A DNA stretch of 64,000 nucleotides from Oryzias latipes. Its lineage: Eukaryota; Chordata; Actinopteri; Beloniformes; Adrianichthyidae. The stretch covers positions 6,313,561-6,377,560 of the forward strand of contig NC_019867.2 of NCBI RefSeq assembly GCF_002234675.1, written 5' to 3'. Both the position numbers and the translations under genes were made by a program. Of the stretch, positions 51,331 through 63,300 are shown one piece after another. The notes under the pieces are model-generated. The model was not told where the DNA came from, did not search any database, and saw only the letters and a program-made list of their open reading frames with translations. Within the stretch, counting starts at the first letter, position 1, and each line of letters opens with the position of its first letter.

Positions 51331-52134
51331 TTCAGCGCATAAATACATTTAATTTAATTTCAATTCTTGATAAATTATTAAACATAAACAAACAAAATAA
51401 ACATGTATAACTTTTTTTGAACCAAAAGATATTTAATTTTGCTTTAAAATGTCTCTTTGTAAAATTCTGCATTTTAAAATACATAAAATTCCACCCATAA
51501 TTGTTATTTTAAAGGTTGTGTGTTATTTTGTCATTTTACTGAACTATAAATCAAATAAAAAAGCTTAATTATGACTAATGTAGAATAATTCAAATTTTAC
51601 AAAACTGCTATAGTTTCAAAGCAAATTGAAATATTTCTCACTACAAAAAGACCCATTGCAAAAATGTGTAGTTAAAATTCAATAGTACTTTTATTTAGAC
51701 TACCTGTAGGTTGAGAGGTAGTAATTATTTATGTATTATTTGATTAAGAATTTGCTTTTAAAATTAACTAAAATAAAAAAAATTGACTCATGATTTTTCT
51801 TATGTAACATAATTTTGCACATATTTTAACTGTTACTTTCACTTGAGAAATTAATTATCATTAATTTTGTTGTTTTGTTATGAGTGTTGTTGAGTGGGGG
51901 TTTGGATTTTTATAAAATTTATAAAATTATTGTTATGATGATTTTTGAAACAGTGTTATGTCTATTTTACTGATATAGTATTATTTTTTTAATCATATAA
52001 ATGACTTTAATAAGTAACATAATCTGCATATATTTTGGATAAATGATCTGCTTTTGCCATGTTGATTTCTAAAATTGTTATTTGTACATGATAGTTTAAG
52101 TAATTCATTTTTGTCATGTGCTTTATTGATACCT
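51331..52134. other. cdc45 upstream spacer
   Basis: Very AT-rich; nothing recognised before the LINE-type tail at 52,135. Confidence 0.4.
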
Positions 52135-52385
52135 AAGGATTCTGAATTCTGTCTGATAAAATTTATGAACCGGATGTTGATAAATCATGGTTACGGTAGA
52201 ACAGGTGTGGGATTATATAAGTTCCCTTCCTTCCACTCCCTTTCAAGCAATATTTATTAATATGTCTAATTCTCCTAAGTTTAATTCGTCATTGTATGAA
52301 TCTATAACTGATGATTGTATTGTTTTTGTGTACTATTCTTATTTGATTGCTTGAAATAACCCATTTTAAATTAAAAAAATCAAAT
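52135..52385 (+). mobile_element. LINE-type 3' end fragment, copy 2
   Basis: ttctgtctgataaaatttat, atgaaccggatgttgat, gtgggattatataagttccc, ccactccctttcaagca and the end gattgcttgaaataaccc match copy 1 in order. Confidence 0.65.
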
Positions 52386-52929
52386 AAAACTAACAAAATT
52401 CTGGTGCTCCCCTCTGTAGTGAAACCTGAATCAGTTGGAGTCTTTCACTCAAACCACTACAAGACCCAAATACCTGTGTACAGGTGCAGAGGTCTAATCG
52501 TAAAATTATTTCATTGCAGTGATTGACTCAAAATAATAAATCAAAGATACTCATAGATACGCTGTTGTTTATATTTTGTTGGTTTATAAAGTTGTTCGGG
52601 AATTGTAAAAAAATAAAATAAAAGCCACATTTGACATAGCCAGTTTTCAATAAATATTAATGTGATACTGTTTCGAAAGTAAGTGACTATAGAGTGCTTT
52701 TGTTTTTTGATGGGATTGCAAAAGTCTCAAATGTCAACAAAAACAAAAAAGAAAGACGTTTTCTAGAAATTTTAACGCATTATAGCAAACAGCTTTAGAA
52801 AAAATCTTTTTTCTATCTTTTAAAATGAGCCAATGACTAAATCATTCATTCTGACCCCTAAAAAAGATCGCTCATTTCATTTATTGTATCGCTAAAATAA
52901 ATTAAATTGGACAAAACAAGTCAAAAGTC

Positions 52930-55056
52930 AGTTTATCTCAAGACAGTTTTAATCTTCAATTTGACTTCTTAAAATTACTCCTAACACTAACATACAGAAC
53001 CATACTGAACTGATTTTTGGCTAGCTTTAGCACGAAGTCAATCATCTCGCTTGTTATTCTCAACTCCAAAGCATGAATGGACCCAAAAGAAAAAGTGCAA
53101 AGAACAGGCAGCATTGCAGAATTATTCCAAAACACAGTTAAGAGTCACCAACAAGTTTCATCAAAAGCATCGCAACATGTAACCGTGATGCTGTCTCAGT
53201 TTTACAACATAGCAGGCGTTTGTAATGACAAAAGATTTAAAAAAAAAAAATGAGTAACCTGTTTCCAACATACATGTATTGAAGGGTTAAAGTTCAAAGA
53301 ATAGATCAGAGCAATGGGAAGAGTTTGTCTGAGTTCAGCAGTCAAGCATGCATCAAAATGCTGTAAAGTAAAACCAGACTGTTGTGAAACATAATTCTAT
53401 CAACACACTTTTCACAGAACAAAGAAGCCAGAGTTCAAATAAATTAACATGCTTCCAGTTCAAATACTTTTGCACAATTCATCTGAAGTAACAGACTGAG
53501 TAAACATTTGTCTTTAGGGTTTCCAGACTCCTCCGTCCACATGATGCAGATTATATTCTCAGTATTTTCACTTAAAAAAACATTTATGAGAAGAAGTTCA
53601 AGTTTTTTGAGAGTTACACGCTGCATGCCACTTTAAATGAAGTGTTTTCTGTCAATGTCAGGTGAGGACAATAAAAAGACGGTGATTTACAACAAAGACA
53701 AATAGCATCGATCCTGATTCAATTATTGACGTGACTAAAGTGGTGAATGAAGGCACAACATTTTCCATTCTTTTGTTTTCTTCTTCTGGAAGAGACAAAA
53801 ACAAGAAACTGAAGAAAGTGCTCTGGCCCTGTAAAACTCTGACCCGGTTCAAGTGAAAAAACAGAAACAGGAGATTTACCTGGGAAAAAAAAACAATAAC
53901 AGCAGTGTAAATGTCAAATCTAGCAAACAGGAATGATCTTAACATTTGACATTTTTTTTAAAAAGAAACTCCTAAATTGAAAAGAACATTTTAACCATTC
54001 ACAGCAAAGAAAACCTGACCAGCAGGACTGAGAGGCGACATTCATCACCTGACCAACTGAGGAACGTCTTACAGATCCGTCCTTCCTCCAAAAACCTACA
54101 TGTGCACACATTTTAACCACAAACAGGCTCGCTTAAGCAGGTGTGTCATAAAAAAAACAAGACTCGACTTTCTTAATCCCTCTAAGGTGTGCTTTTCAGC
54201 TAAATCTGGCATGTGATTATCAGTGGAGCACAGCAGGCACTAAAGGAAAAGCCAAAAGTAAGAATGCTACATCCGAATGTTATGCTGTGATTTAGACAGA
54301 AAAAGGCTATTCCAGATGAAAGAAATCTGGCAATAGAAACATTCAAAATATGCTATAGGAAGACTAAAAGACTTAAAGCAGTCAAAACATAGGCAGCAAT
54401 TACAAATTCATGCTAACGGAGTTGTTCAAATATAATTTCTAAGAAAAAGTCATTTATAAATGAAGTAGTCTGTTTTTTTTATGGGAAAACTATTTCTGAG
54501 GCTTAGATTTTTTAACTGTATTCCAGATTATTTATACAAGTTTGAGTCACATGAACATAAAACTAACTAGTAGTAAAATTTGTGAAACTATCCCATCTTC
54601 TACGACCATTTCTTTCAGCTTGTTTATACTGTCAACACAAATCCAACATAATATTCAGGCAGATTCTTTAACGTCTCACATTTGATTGTTGGGGAAAAGA
54701 AAAAAGAAAATTACAAAATTGGTCTCTAACTGAGCAACAGCTGATAGAGAGTGAGGAGCAGTGGACCTTTGGTGAAGAAGCTGAGACGCTCATCTGCTAG
54801 TAGTAGCATCGGGATCAGCAGAGGAGTCCTAAAATATTTGTGCTGTGGTTTGTTGTCATGGTTACCAGTTTAGATCTTTGCGGAGCTGGACTGTGTGCTA
54901 ACACGTTTGTCATTTCAGACGATCTCCTTAACTATGCAGCTTGATGACGGAAGATTGTTGTTCTACACATAAAACGAAGGGTCCTAAAGGTGCAAACCAG
55001 GAATTTACATTGTACCCCATTGAAAATAACAGCAGTCGAGAGTAATGCCAAGTCTT
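52930..55056 (-). other. plpp5: Probable plpp5 3' UTR, about 2.1 kb
   Basis: The sequence downstream of the TAG stop (55057-55059) contains no recognised transposon for 2.1 kb, in contrast with most non-coding DNA here. An ATTAAA variant signal on the minus strand (plus strand tttaat at about 52,944) could end the transcript near 52,925. Length and end are inferred. Confidence 0.4.
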
Positions 55057-57587
55057 CTATAAGGGTAGGATGTAGCTGGAGTTGGCCAGCTTGCGGTCTT
55101 GTGCAGCGGGAACCGTGTCCCTGTGTCTGAGAGGTCTGTGGCAGTCGGCGTCCTGAAGAGGAGGGAAGTGCTGTCTGTAGCAGAGCCAGGCGGAGGCCAG
55201 ACCCAGCAGAGAGCCCACCAACACATCTGCATGGAGAGGAGAGGGAACTCTTTGTTTCGGAAACAATCCAGACTATGTTCTGCACGTTGACTTTAAGTAC
55301 TTTTGTTAATTACAACAAAACAAAATTCATTGACAATCATGGGATTTCATGGATTTAATCAATTCTGATTCAAATCTATAAGCAATTGATTTTCATTGCT
55401 TGATCAGCAATATGTAGCAAGTACTAGCAGCTATTACTGGAATATTGTGAAGATGTATTCTGATGATAATCAGCAGACATTATACATCTAATACATGATG
55501 AAAATCTGCATTAAAGTTTAATGAAATAATGCAAAACTGCTTTCAGAGGATAATTAATTAGCATATCTGAATTAGGTTTGCTAAATCTATGTTGTCATCT
55601 TATTCCATCATTTGGAATGCTTGTAATGCATGTAAATCAATAAATACAAATATGTGTACTGTACTTGTATAAGTGCAAATATGTCCATTTCTGATTAGGA
55701 ATAATTTAATTTTAAGAATGTAGCATATTTTTTTTCCTTTATTTTCCAATAACTCTGTGAATATTCTAAATAGGTTTGATGTATATATGTATTTGATGTA
55801 CTGAATCTTTGTATCTTTCTTGTCTCATTTGTTCCTTTTGCTTCAATGTAACCTATAAACCGATCCAGTGATTGTTGTTCATCCTTCAGAAGCTATTGAG
55901 GAGGAAACCACACAGAGGAATATGAATGAAAAGTTGATGTTAGCAATAAAGAAAAGATCAAATGATTTCAGGACTAAACATGACTTTCAGTTTAATGCAG
56001 CTAAAACCTGAAACAGGATGGATAAGCCTCCACTCAAGTTCAGACTAAAATGATTCTTTCAGCTGAGTGTTCGTCAGATGAAGCTCTTTCCTTAATTCTT
56101 CTCTTTATGTCAGCTTAGTAAATTTACTGTTTCACCTAAAAAATTTTGTCATTTGACATTTGTTGACCTGATCTATGTGTATTTAATTTGTATTTTTCTA
56201 TAAAGAATCTTGAATTATCTTGAGGATGAATTGTGCTATACAAAATACACTCGTCTTGCCTTATTTGTTCATCATTTTTAATCACGTTGTTTGAATTACA
56301 ATCTGTTCTCCACCTGATCTGTCTTTTTATGTCTGTGCATCTTTTTTCAAATCACTTTAGCTTCATACCTTGCCAGTGATGTTTGTAGTCGCAGGTTCTA
56401 GAGAGAGCGATTACAGTCGCAACCAGCAACGGGGTAAGGAAGGTACACAGCCGCCACGCTCTGCCCTGACCTGCTGCACTGAAGCACCGCAGCTTCCCCG
56501 CAATATACAAAGAGGTGAAACCCAAACCTGCAAAGGCAACTGAGACAAAGCAGAGAGGACGATAAGAGGCATCAGATATTTTAACCAGGAAGTAAGGACC
56601 AGAGAGCAGAGGATGCACCATACAGTAACACTGAAGGTTCTTCTTTGTATACATTTCAATTTTCTACATGTATTTTTAAACCTAAGCCCTTCTGCATCAC
56701 TTGGTACATCTTTGAAACACTGAAAGGAAAGTTGGCCATAATGGGCTCTTACAGGAAGAATGGCCGCTGGGAAAGCTCTTTCTGCCTTCCATGACAGTAT
56801 CTGGGTCACCGCTGCAGCGCAGGTCCACGTTCATCTGACCGTCTGGGAAACAACGGTAGAAGAAGTCTGGTCTGGGCCTGAAGGAAGACGCGGCGAGGCA
56901 AAGGACACGTTTAGGATTCAATGCACCAGGACAATCTCATGCAACAACGAGACGCATACAGCGTACCTGCCGACAGCAAGTTTGATGACGTTGGTGAAAA
57001 CGCCATTAAGAACCAGAGTCAGAGTCATAGCTGGATCACAGGAGGAAACACAACTGAATCATGAAAAAGACAAGTGAACTTGAAGAGTTCAGCAACAAAC
57101 GGGAGTAAAATACGATAAAAGGTGTTTTTTTTTTTACCCAGGGAGGCTTCCTTTAGATCGCCGCGTTCCGATTTATTCAGAAAGGTGAAAGCCAGGATTA
57201 CAATCAGAGGGGTGAAAACAGCGACACTCTGACACACAAACACAAGAACCAACAATAATAGAGTTAGCATTCAAACAAAAGCCACCAGTTTCAGATCAAT
57301 GCAAGCACACACTTACAAACATAAGAGACGTAGGCACGTGGTCTCTCTCCACACGACGGAATTTATACAGCCACATCTCCTCTGGCTGGATTTCCCGGTA
57401 GAAAGGAGGAAGCTGCTCTGTCACTCTGAGCACAAGATGAGAGCATTTGCATTTTAGATAATGGGCTCATACAGCAACACTGAACGTGCAGGTGAGAGCG
57501 CACAACGTACAGGAACACCAAGAACAACACCAGCCGGACGGAAACCTCTGACAACAACCCACGCAGCAGCTTCCTCTTCATCTTCAT
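55057..57587 (-). CDS. plpp5: Phospholipid phosphatase 5 (PAP2 family), complete, 7 coding exons
   Basis: Integral-membrane, magnesium-independent lipid phosphatase (diacylglycerol pyrophosphate / phosphatidate type) of the PAP2 superfamily. Coding exons, 5' to 3' (minus strand): 57511-57587, 57317-57425, 57138-57228, 56967-57030, 56753-56877, 56369-56539, 55057-55226. They total 807 nt, 268 aa plus stop (human PLPP5 264). All three PAP2 motifs are present: C1 K109-x6-RP (KLAVGRPRP), C2 PSGH at 150-153, and C3 SRx5H at 202-209 (SRTCDYKH). Several hydrophobic membrane segments are visible. PLPP5 is preferred over PLPP4 because the second motif is FPSGHSSFAFAGL (PLPP4 has PSIHSS) and because nsd3 lies next door, as on human 8p11. 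The start MKMKRK is preceded by an in-frame stop, so the N-terminus is not longer within this exon. Confidence 0.94.
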
Positions 57588-58790
57588 CTTGGTTTTGGGA
57601 TTGGACTTTAGTCAACATCAAACATGCTCACTCCACCTCTGTTTGAATATATTTGAAGGAGAAAAAAAAAAGTTATTCAAAATTAGCTGAAAAAGAAAGG
57701 AGGAACATTTTTTAGGTTGACTTAATTTAGTATGTGACACATATTTCTTCTTTTAAGTTAATTAAGAAAAGTTTTTGTCGTCTTAAAACTGATGATTCCA
57801 TTTTCTGATTTTCTACAAAGTGCAACAGTTAAATAAGGTTTATTTACAAGGTTTAGCATCAAAAACTTAAAAATTACTATGGATTAAATTTTATGACCAC
57901 TACAAAAACATGAACTAAAGTAATTTCAATGAGAAGATTTGTTATAATTTGAATAAAAAGAAGTGATTTGAGCTGCCCCCCCAAATACAATCTACAAAAC
58001 AATATCGTCTTTGATTAAGTAAGGCAAAGAAGTAAAAAGAATACCATTTCCTCCCCCAGAGAGCACCTAGGTTTCATATTAGTGCTGTTCTACAGGTTTT
58101 GCAGGATTATTGCTAGGATTAATTTGGATTATTTATAGGTTTACTTGTAAAGCTAATTCATAAACAAGGCAAGGAAACTCAAAAGACCACAGACAAAAAT
58201 ATCTAATAAATCTGTAAAAATAAAAAATTACAAAAATTACATTAAAAGTCACTTAAAAATGAAAAAACTGTGGATAAAAAAAGAGCTACAAAAAAGGTGT
58301 TTAAACCTAGATTATTCATTTTTAAGAAACGCTTACATACAATAACCAGGAAATGCTGAGAAGCTTTGTTAAAACATCTATAACATTCAAATTTCCTCAG
58401 GTTTCGTGCTATGCTCAGCTGGAGTTTTATCATAAATGAAAATAAAAAAGGTTTGATTTGAAAATCACATTAAAGCCAACAAGCTGCACCTGAAGGCCAC
58501 ACGCTCAGGTAAAACAACATTTTAGAATTTCCCTTTTCTGTAATAAATCTCTAGTCTAAAACAAGATTAACCAGGTCAGAAGCCGCATAAATCAAACCAT
58601 TCCCTTGGTAAAGTCTGCTAAAGCTAGTTAGCAACATCTGTCAAACAAGACATCTGGCTCATTTCCGTGCAATCAAAACACGATTTTACGTGTAATACTG
58701 ACCTTTAGCGTGCCATATTTAAACTCCCATTTCTCCAATAAAGAAGTGCAGTTATCGATAGCCTCTCCCAGTCATCCTCTATTATGAGCT
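57588..58790 (-). other. plpp5 5' UTR, first intron and promoter
   Basis: A candidate acceptor (ATTCAAACAG|AGG, exon top about 57638) precedes the start codon, with a short upstream ORF (ATG at about 57,619) in the leader. A candidate non-coding first exon ends at 58703 with donor CTAAAG|GTCAGT; transcription probably starts between 58,740 and 58,800. Otherwise the stretch is AT-rich with no recognised repeat. Confidence 0.4.
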
Positions 58791-58799
58791 ACGGGGAAA

Positions 58800-59404
58800 T
58801 TCAATACAAGGAAACAGGGATGTTACAGTAGAGCCACGTTAAGCTAGTGGGTGTCATAGCTACTTCCGGTTCAGATTTTTAAAATTAAAGTCCAAACGTT
58901 AGTCAGAAAATAAATGTGTAAGTGTATGCATATATACACATAAATCAAAAACTAAACGAAAAAAACTTTTTGTAGTAAGATATTTATTTAAAAAAATGCG
59001 GCGGCGGGGGGGGATTTACCTGAAATGTAAATTTCTCAGTTTGTTTAAATTCTTTCGAAGGAATATTACTTTAAAATAAGTTTCATATGACATTTTTTAT
59101 AGTTGCACTTTAAAAAAAAAAAGTTTCTAAACCGGAAGTAACAGGGATTTATTTAATCCACCTTGATGATTGGATGCGAGGAGCTACGTAGCGTTAACCA
59201 AAACAGATCAATACCATGGCGCCATCTAGAGGCCAAAAAAGTACACACTTCTATTAAAACTTGAATATTTTGGCTTTGTCATTTTTCTTTAACAACAGGG
59301 ATTGCACATCATACATCAATAAAATAAAATGTTTATACAAGTGGATCTGAGCAGATTCATGTTTAATTTGGACCAAACTGAATCATCAGGGAGTAGCACT
59401 TCAC
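58800..59404. other. plpp5-nsd3 intergenic spacer
   Basis: About 600 bp between the plpp5 promoter and the end of nsd3. It contains ETS-like CTTCCGGT / CCGGAAGT motifs at about 58,862 and 59,133, a short (cgg)n/G-run at 58,998-59,012, and a CTCF-like motif at 59,217-59,232. No gene is seen. Confidence 0.4.
59217..59232 (-). promoter_or_regulatory. CTCF-like motif
   Basis: The minus strand reads GGCCTCTAGATGGCGCCA, matching the CTCF core (CCtCTAGATGGCGCC). It lies in the spacer between plpp5 and nsd3. Confidence 0.4.
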
Positions 59405-62400
59405 TGAGACAGAGTACAGCTTTATTAAAGTCAAACTTCAGGCATGTCTGAACTCTTCAAACCCAACTTTAGAATGAAAAAGGACAGAATCAATATTCTC
59501 AAATAAAAAGACAGTCATGTACAAAAGGAGTGTCGTCTCAACAGTCAAACACATTTAGAAGCAGAATTGTACAGGCAAAAAGAGCACGCAACGGTAACAT
59601 GAGTCTATGCAATTTCAATGCAAACTATTTACAAGTTCCTCAACAATATGTAGTATACAGTAACACAGGTTGAACAGTAAGTAACATGGTCTTTTGTGTT
59701 CATCCACGGTTTCATCGAAGCAACACGGAGAGAGAGATATTCATGAGTCCAGTTGGTTACTGAAAGCAATTTACTACAAGTGAAGAGATGAGTGCTTATG
59801 CATGTGAATTTATTTTTGTATTCAACAATATTTGACAGCATGTCAAGTAAAAACTTATCGACAGTCATCGACACTGCACAAGAAAACCAAACGTCACAGT
59901 GAACTGAAATATGCCCTTTGACGACACAAACTGGGTGGCCTCGCCTAAATTGAAGTGAAAAATCCTCCTCAGCCAAATTCAAGAGACACAAATGAGAATA
60001 AACATGCTGTCTTTAAATAAAAAAAAAAAGAACCACCATCACATCATGAAGGTGAAAGCATGGACATCTTAATTTGTAATACTGCTGCTGTGTGAGCTCG
60101 GCAAACTGGCACAAAGAAAGGATGGTGATTGTGCTCTCTGCAGGTGCCCAGACAAATAAGGACTGTTTGGTTTTGCAGAATCTCTGTGCAATATGAAAGG
60201 GGGAAAAAGAAACAAAAATACATCTTTTCATGATGGAAGCATGCACTTAAGCTAAAAAACATTCACTTAAAAAAGGCTTGCGAACAGGAATAACTCAACA
60301 AATCAGCAGCAAACTTTTTTTTCTGAAGCACAGTCAAGGGTGCATAAAATGAAACACAGTCCAACTAATTCTATATCAAAAATAAAGTCACAAATTCAAG
60401 TTGTGTTGCACAGGCTTGGAAAATAAAGGTTGAAATTGTAAAAAAAAAAAAAAAAAAAGTGGAAGCAGTGATGGTGTGCATGTAAAAGCATCCACAAGTA
60501 TCAAAGATTAAAGAAAAAAAGAGGAAATTTTGTAAGCAGACAAATCAAAATGAACATTTCTGCTGCATTTATCCTTCCTACTCAGTGTTTAACAATCGGA
60601 CACAAATTTATAATTGTCGTTTTTGTAGTTTTATTCAAAGCCTCACACAAAAAGGCTTTTAAAACCGTTTCAATTTAAACAGAAACCAAAATTCACCGTT
60701 AGGTAGAATATGCAACAACTATTGAGAAAATTTAAATTTCACAGGAACATTTTCTATTGTTTAAACAGGATTTGAAAACTAAAACAAATTAAGTTCTTGA
60801 AAAAGAACAGATAAAGGATTAGGGAGTCTCCCTGTGTTTTTTTATTTTTTTTTATTAAGCTGTCAACCTCATAACTAATTTCTTAAAGAATCACATTTTT
60901 ACAAATTAAGGCAGGAAACGCATCAAGTTTTAAGTAAACCCCCTGTTAATCTTAAATGATTTGAGGTTTTATTCCTATTTGGGATGCTTCAGAATTTGTG
61001 TGCCTATGACAGATAATACATCAGGTATTCAAAAAAATGTTACACGAAACAGAACTAATTGCACCTTCAGATTCCAAAGTACAGATATTTATCTTAAAAG
61101 AGGAAATGTTCTCGGGATTCAACCACACCTTTAACGAACAGACAAGGATTTGGCAACACTGGCATCGTTTCCCCCTGCGGATCAACTTTTGACACAACTT
61201 TATATGAAACAAGAAGGAAACAACAACAAAAAAAAGGTTTTGGATGAAAACAAAAAAACAAAGCTTCCTCTGGTGATCATCACTCGTGTTCTGGTCAAAT
61301 CTGCTCTGAAACAAAAGAGCAGCTGCTGTTTCCAGATGTGGAATCATTACACTTAAATGTGTGCAAATGATTGGATATGACAAGTAAAAAAGAAAAGAAA
61401 AAAAGAAAAAAGTTATTTTTCTCTCCATTTTTGCCTTTTTCATTTTACACAGTGAGAAAAGAGACTAATCACTTCACTGGTGTTTGAAAAAATTAAATTT
61501 GTATCAAATGTGGTTCACTAAATACAAAAAATGTTGATTGAATAGATGAGTGATTAAAAACACTGTACAGGAGTTGGTGCTTGAACTTTATACTGGACTA
61601 CCGTTACACCATTAATGTTTCTCTGAAGCCCAGCAATGAGGATTTCATCCTCCAGGTGAGAACAGAAAAGTACCCCTGCAGGACACCAGGGCTTTTTTTT
61701 TTTTTTTTTAAAGGAAAGGGGGTCCAAAACAATAAATAAAAAAATGCCCATCAAAACAAAGCTAACAGAAAAAGGCCCAGCACTCCAAACATTTCTGAAT
61801 AAAAAATAAAAAACTAACAGCATGATTTCCTATGTTATTACATAAGAAGAATTTTTTTTTACTTTTTGAAACACTTGTTTTTTATGATTTCTACCCGAGC
61901 TATGAGGTGTAGCAGTGTGAAAGTGCTTATCAGAGAAGTTTGGCAAAAAAAAAAAAAGTAACTGCACTGTATCTGGGCCGGATGAGCTGAAAAACTGAAC
62001 TTAAGGCTTGTAGGACAACAGTTTTAAGACAGCACCGGGGATCACAAAAGCTGGGCCCCCTCAGTCGAACTTTACAAAGGACTACCTGGAGGACGCGTGA
62101 CAGCGGAAACTCTAAAAAAGAAAAGAAAATGACAGATACCTGTTGGTTTAGAAAAGCTTTTTCATTCTTCTGGGAGCAACAAGAGACACAAGGCTTTGCC
62201 CCCATGACCTTTAAGTACTTTACAATATTGTGAGCCAATTATGTACACAATGGCAAGTGAGACTGGTAATATGAAATCACAAGTACTTCTGTAATGTCAT
62301 ACCATGACACTATATACCATTATATTTCACCTTAATAAGACTATTTTCACAAGGTTTGCTTAATGTTCAACACCTAAACAAACATAATACACCACTCACC

Positions 62401-63037
62401 GAGATGAAGTGAGAGAATCTGTCTGTAAACATTAACAAACATAGATACTGTATATAATTATATTCATCTATATCCATAAGTATAATAAAACCATGGTTGG
62501 AATGTAGTGTGGTCCTGAAAAAGAAAACAAATTGCACAAAAACGGGCTGTATTCACCCAGCTGCTCCTTCGCTGGATGACGGGTGAAGAAACGCCGGCTC
62601 GTCTCGATGTTAAAGCCGTCCCGACTTGGAGGAGCCGACCGCAGCGCTTTCAACGAGAAGAGGAGCGGCCCTCCTCCTCCTCCTCCTCGTTCACTGAGGA
62701 GGGTCACGACGAGACAACACTTAAGAATTCCACAGCTGCGAAATAATAACAATAGTAAGAAAACACAATGAGGTGATGTTCTGCCCCCCCCCGATGGGCA
62801 CAGTTGAGCTGCAGAGTGTTTTATGGCAAAGGAGGAGAGGAAACAGCGCACGCTTCTCTGTGGTCTCTGCCCCTCTCATCACTCCCATCGCTCAGCTCCA
62901 GCCGCAAAACAGCACGGCGGCTCTGAGCGGCGGCCACGGCATTAGTCAGAAAAAAGCACTGGAATTCCCTTGTGGAGTGCGCAGCTGGAGATCAGGGCAT
63001 ACTTTGTTGGGAATGAGGTATTGTGGGAGTTGAGACA
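59405..63037 (-). other. nsd3: nsd3 3' UTR, about 3.6 kb
   Basis: No coding signal is seen between the nsd3 stop and a good minus-strand polyadenylation signal at 59421-59426 (plus strand tttatt within agctttattaaag). The stretch is free of recognisable transposons and has several A/T runs (for example A18 near 60,441). A GC-rich patch with (CTC/GAG) repeats lies at about 62,560-62,960 near the stop codon. A single long UTR is the simplest reading; splicing within it cannot be excluded. Confidence 0.55.
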
Positions 63038-63300
63038 TCACTCTGCGGCCGCCTGCTCCCCCTCCGGCTCCTCTTTGACCCTGACCGGGCTCAGAGTGGA
63101 GCTGTGCCGCTGGCTGGAACCGGAGGAGCCGAGCGGACTGAGCGGGTTGTGGCTGGAGCAGCAGGGGCGCTCGTCCAGAGAGGAGGGGGTGAGTGCCCCC
63201 GCCTCGTGATCCGTGCAGAAAGAGCGGGGACAGAAGTCACAGTGAGACGAGGCCGGGGAGCCGCAAACGCTGCAGTCGTGCCACGGGCATTCCCAGCGTC
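63038..63300 (-). CDS. nsd3: NSD3 histone H3K36 methyltransferase, last coding exon (partial gene)
   Basis: C-terminal exon of a nuclear SET-domain methyltransferase; the rest lies beyond the right edge. The acceptor CTGTCTGCAG|GA is at 63300 and the stop TGA at 63038-63040. The encoded 87 residues contain the end of the C5HCH PHD-type zinc finger: RWECPWHDC, CDFCPRSFC, TDHEAGALTPSSL and a CCSSH cluster. The order of Cys/His, and especially SFC-DHE-GAL-PS-L and CCS-H-P, match NSD3 more closely than NSD1 or NSD2. Location immediately upstream of plpp5 on the same strand repeats the human NSD3-PLPP5 arrangement. After the finger comes a Ser/Pro-rich tail with a VKEE SUMO-type motif, ending EGEQAAAE; this differs from the human C-terminus. 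Confidence 0.92.

Noticed and set aside
55057-57587. PLPP4 as the identity
   Set aside because: PSGHSSFAFAGL and the adjacent nsd3 favour PLPP5; PLPP4 has PSIHSS.
63038-63300. NSD1 or NSD2 as the identity
   Set aside because: The spacing and residues after the finger (DHE-GAL-PS-L, CCS-H-P) and the plpp5 neighbour favour NSD3.
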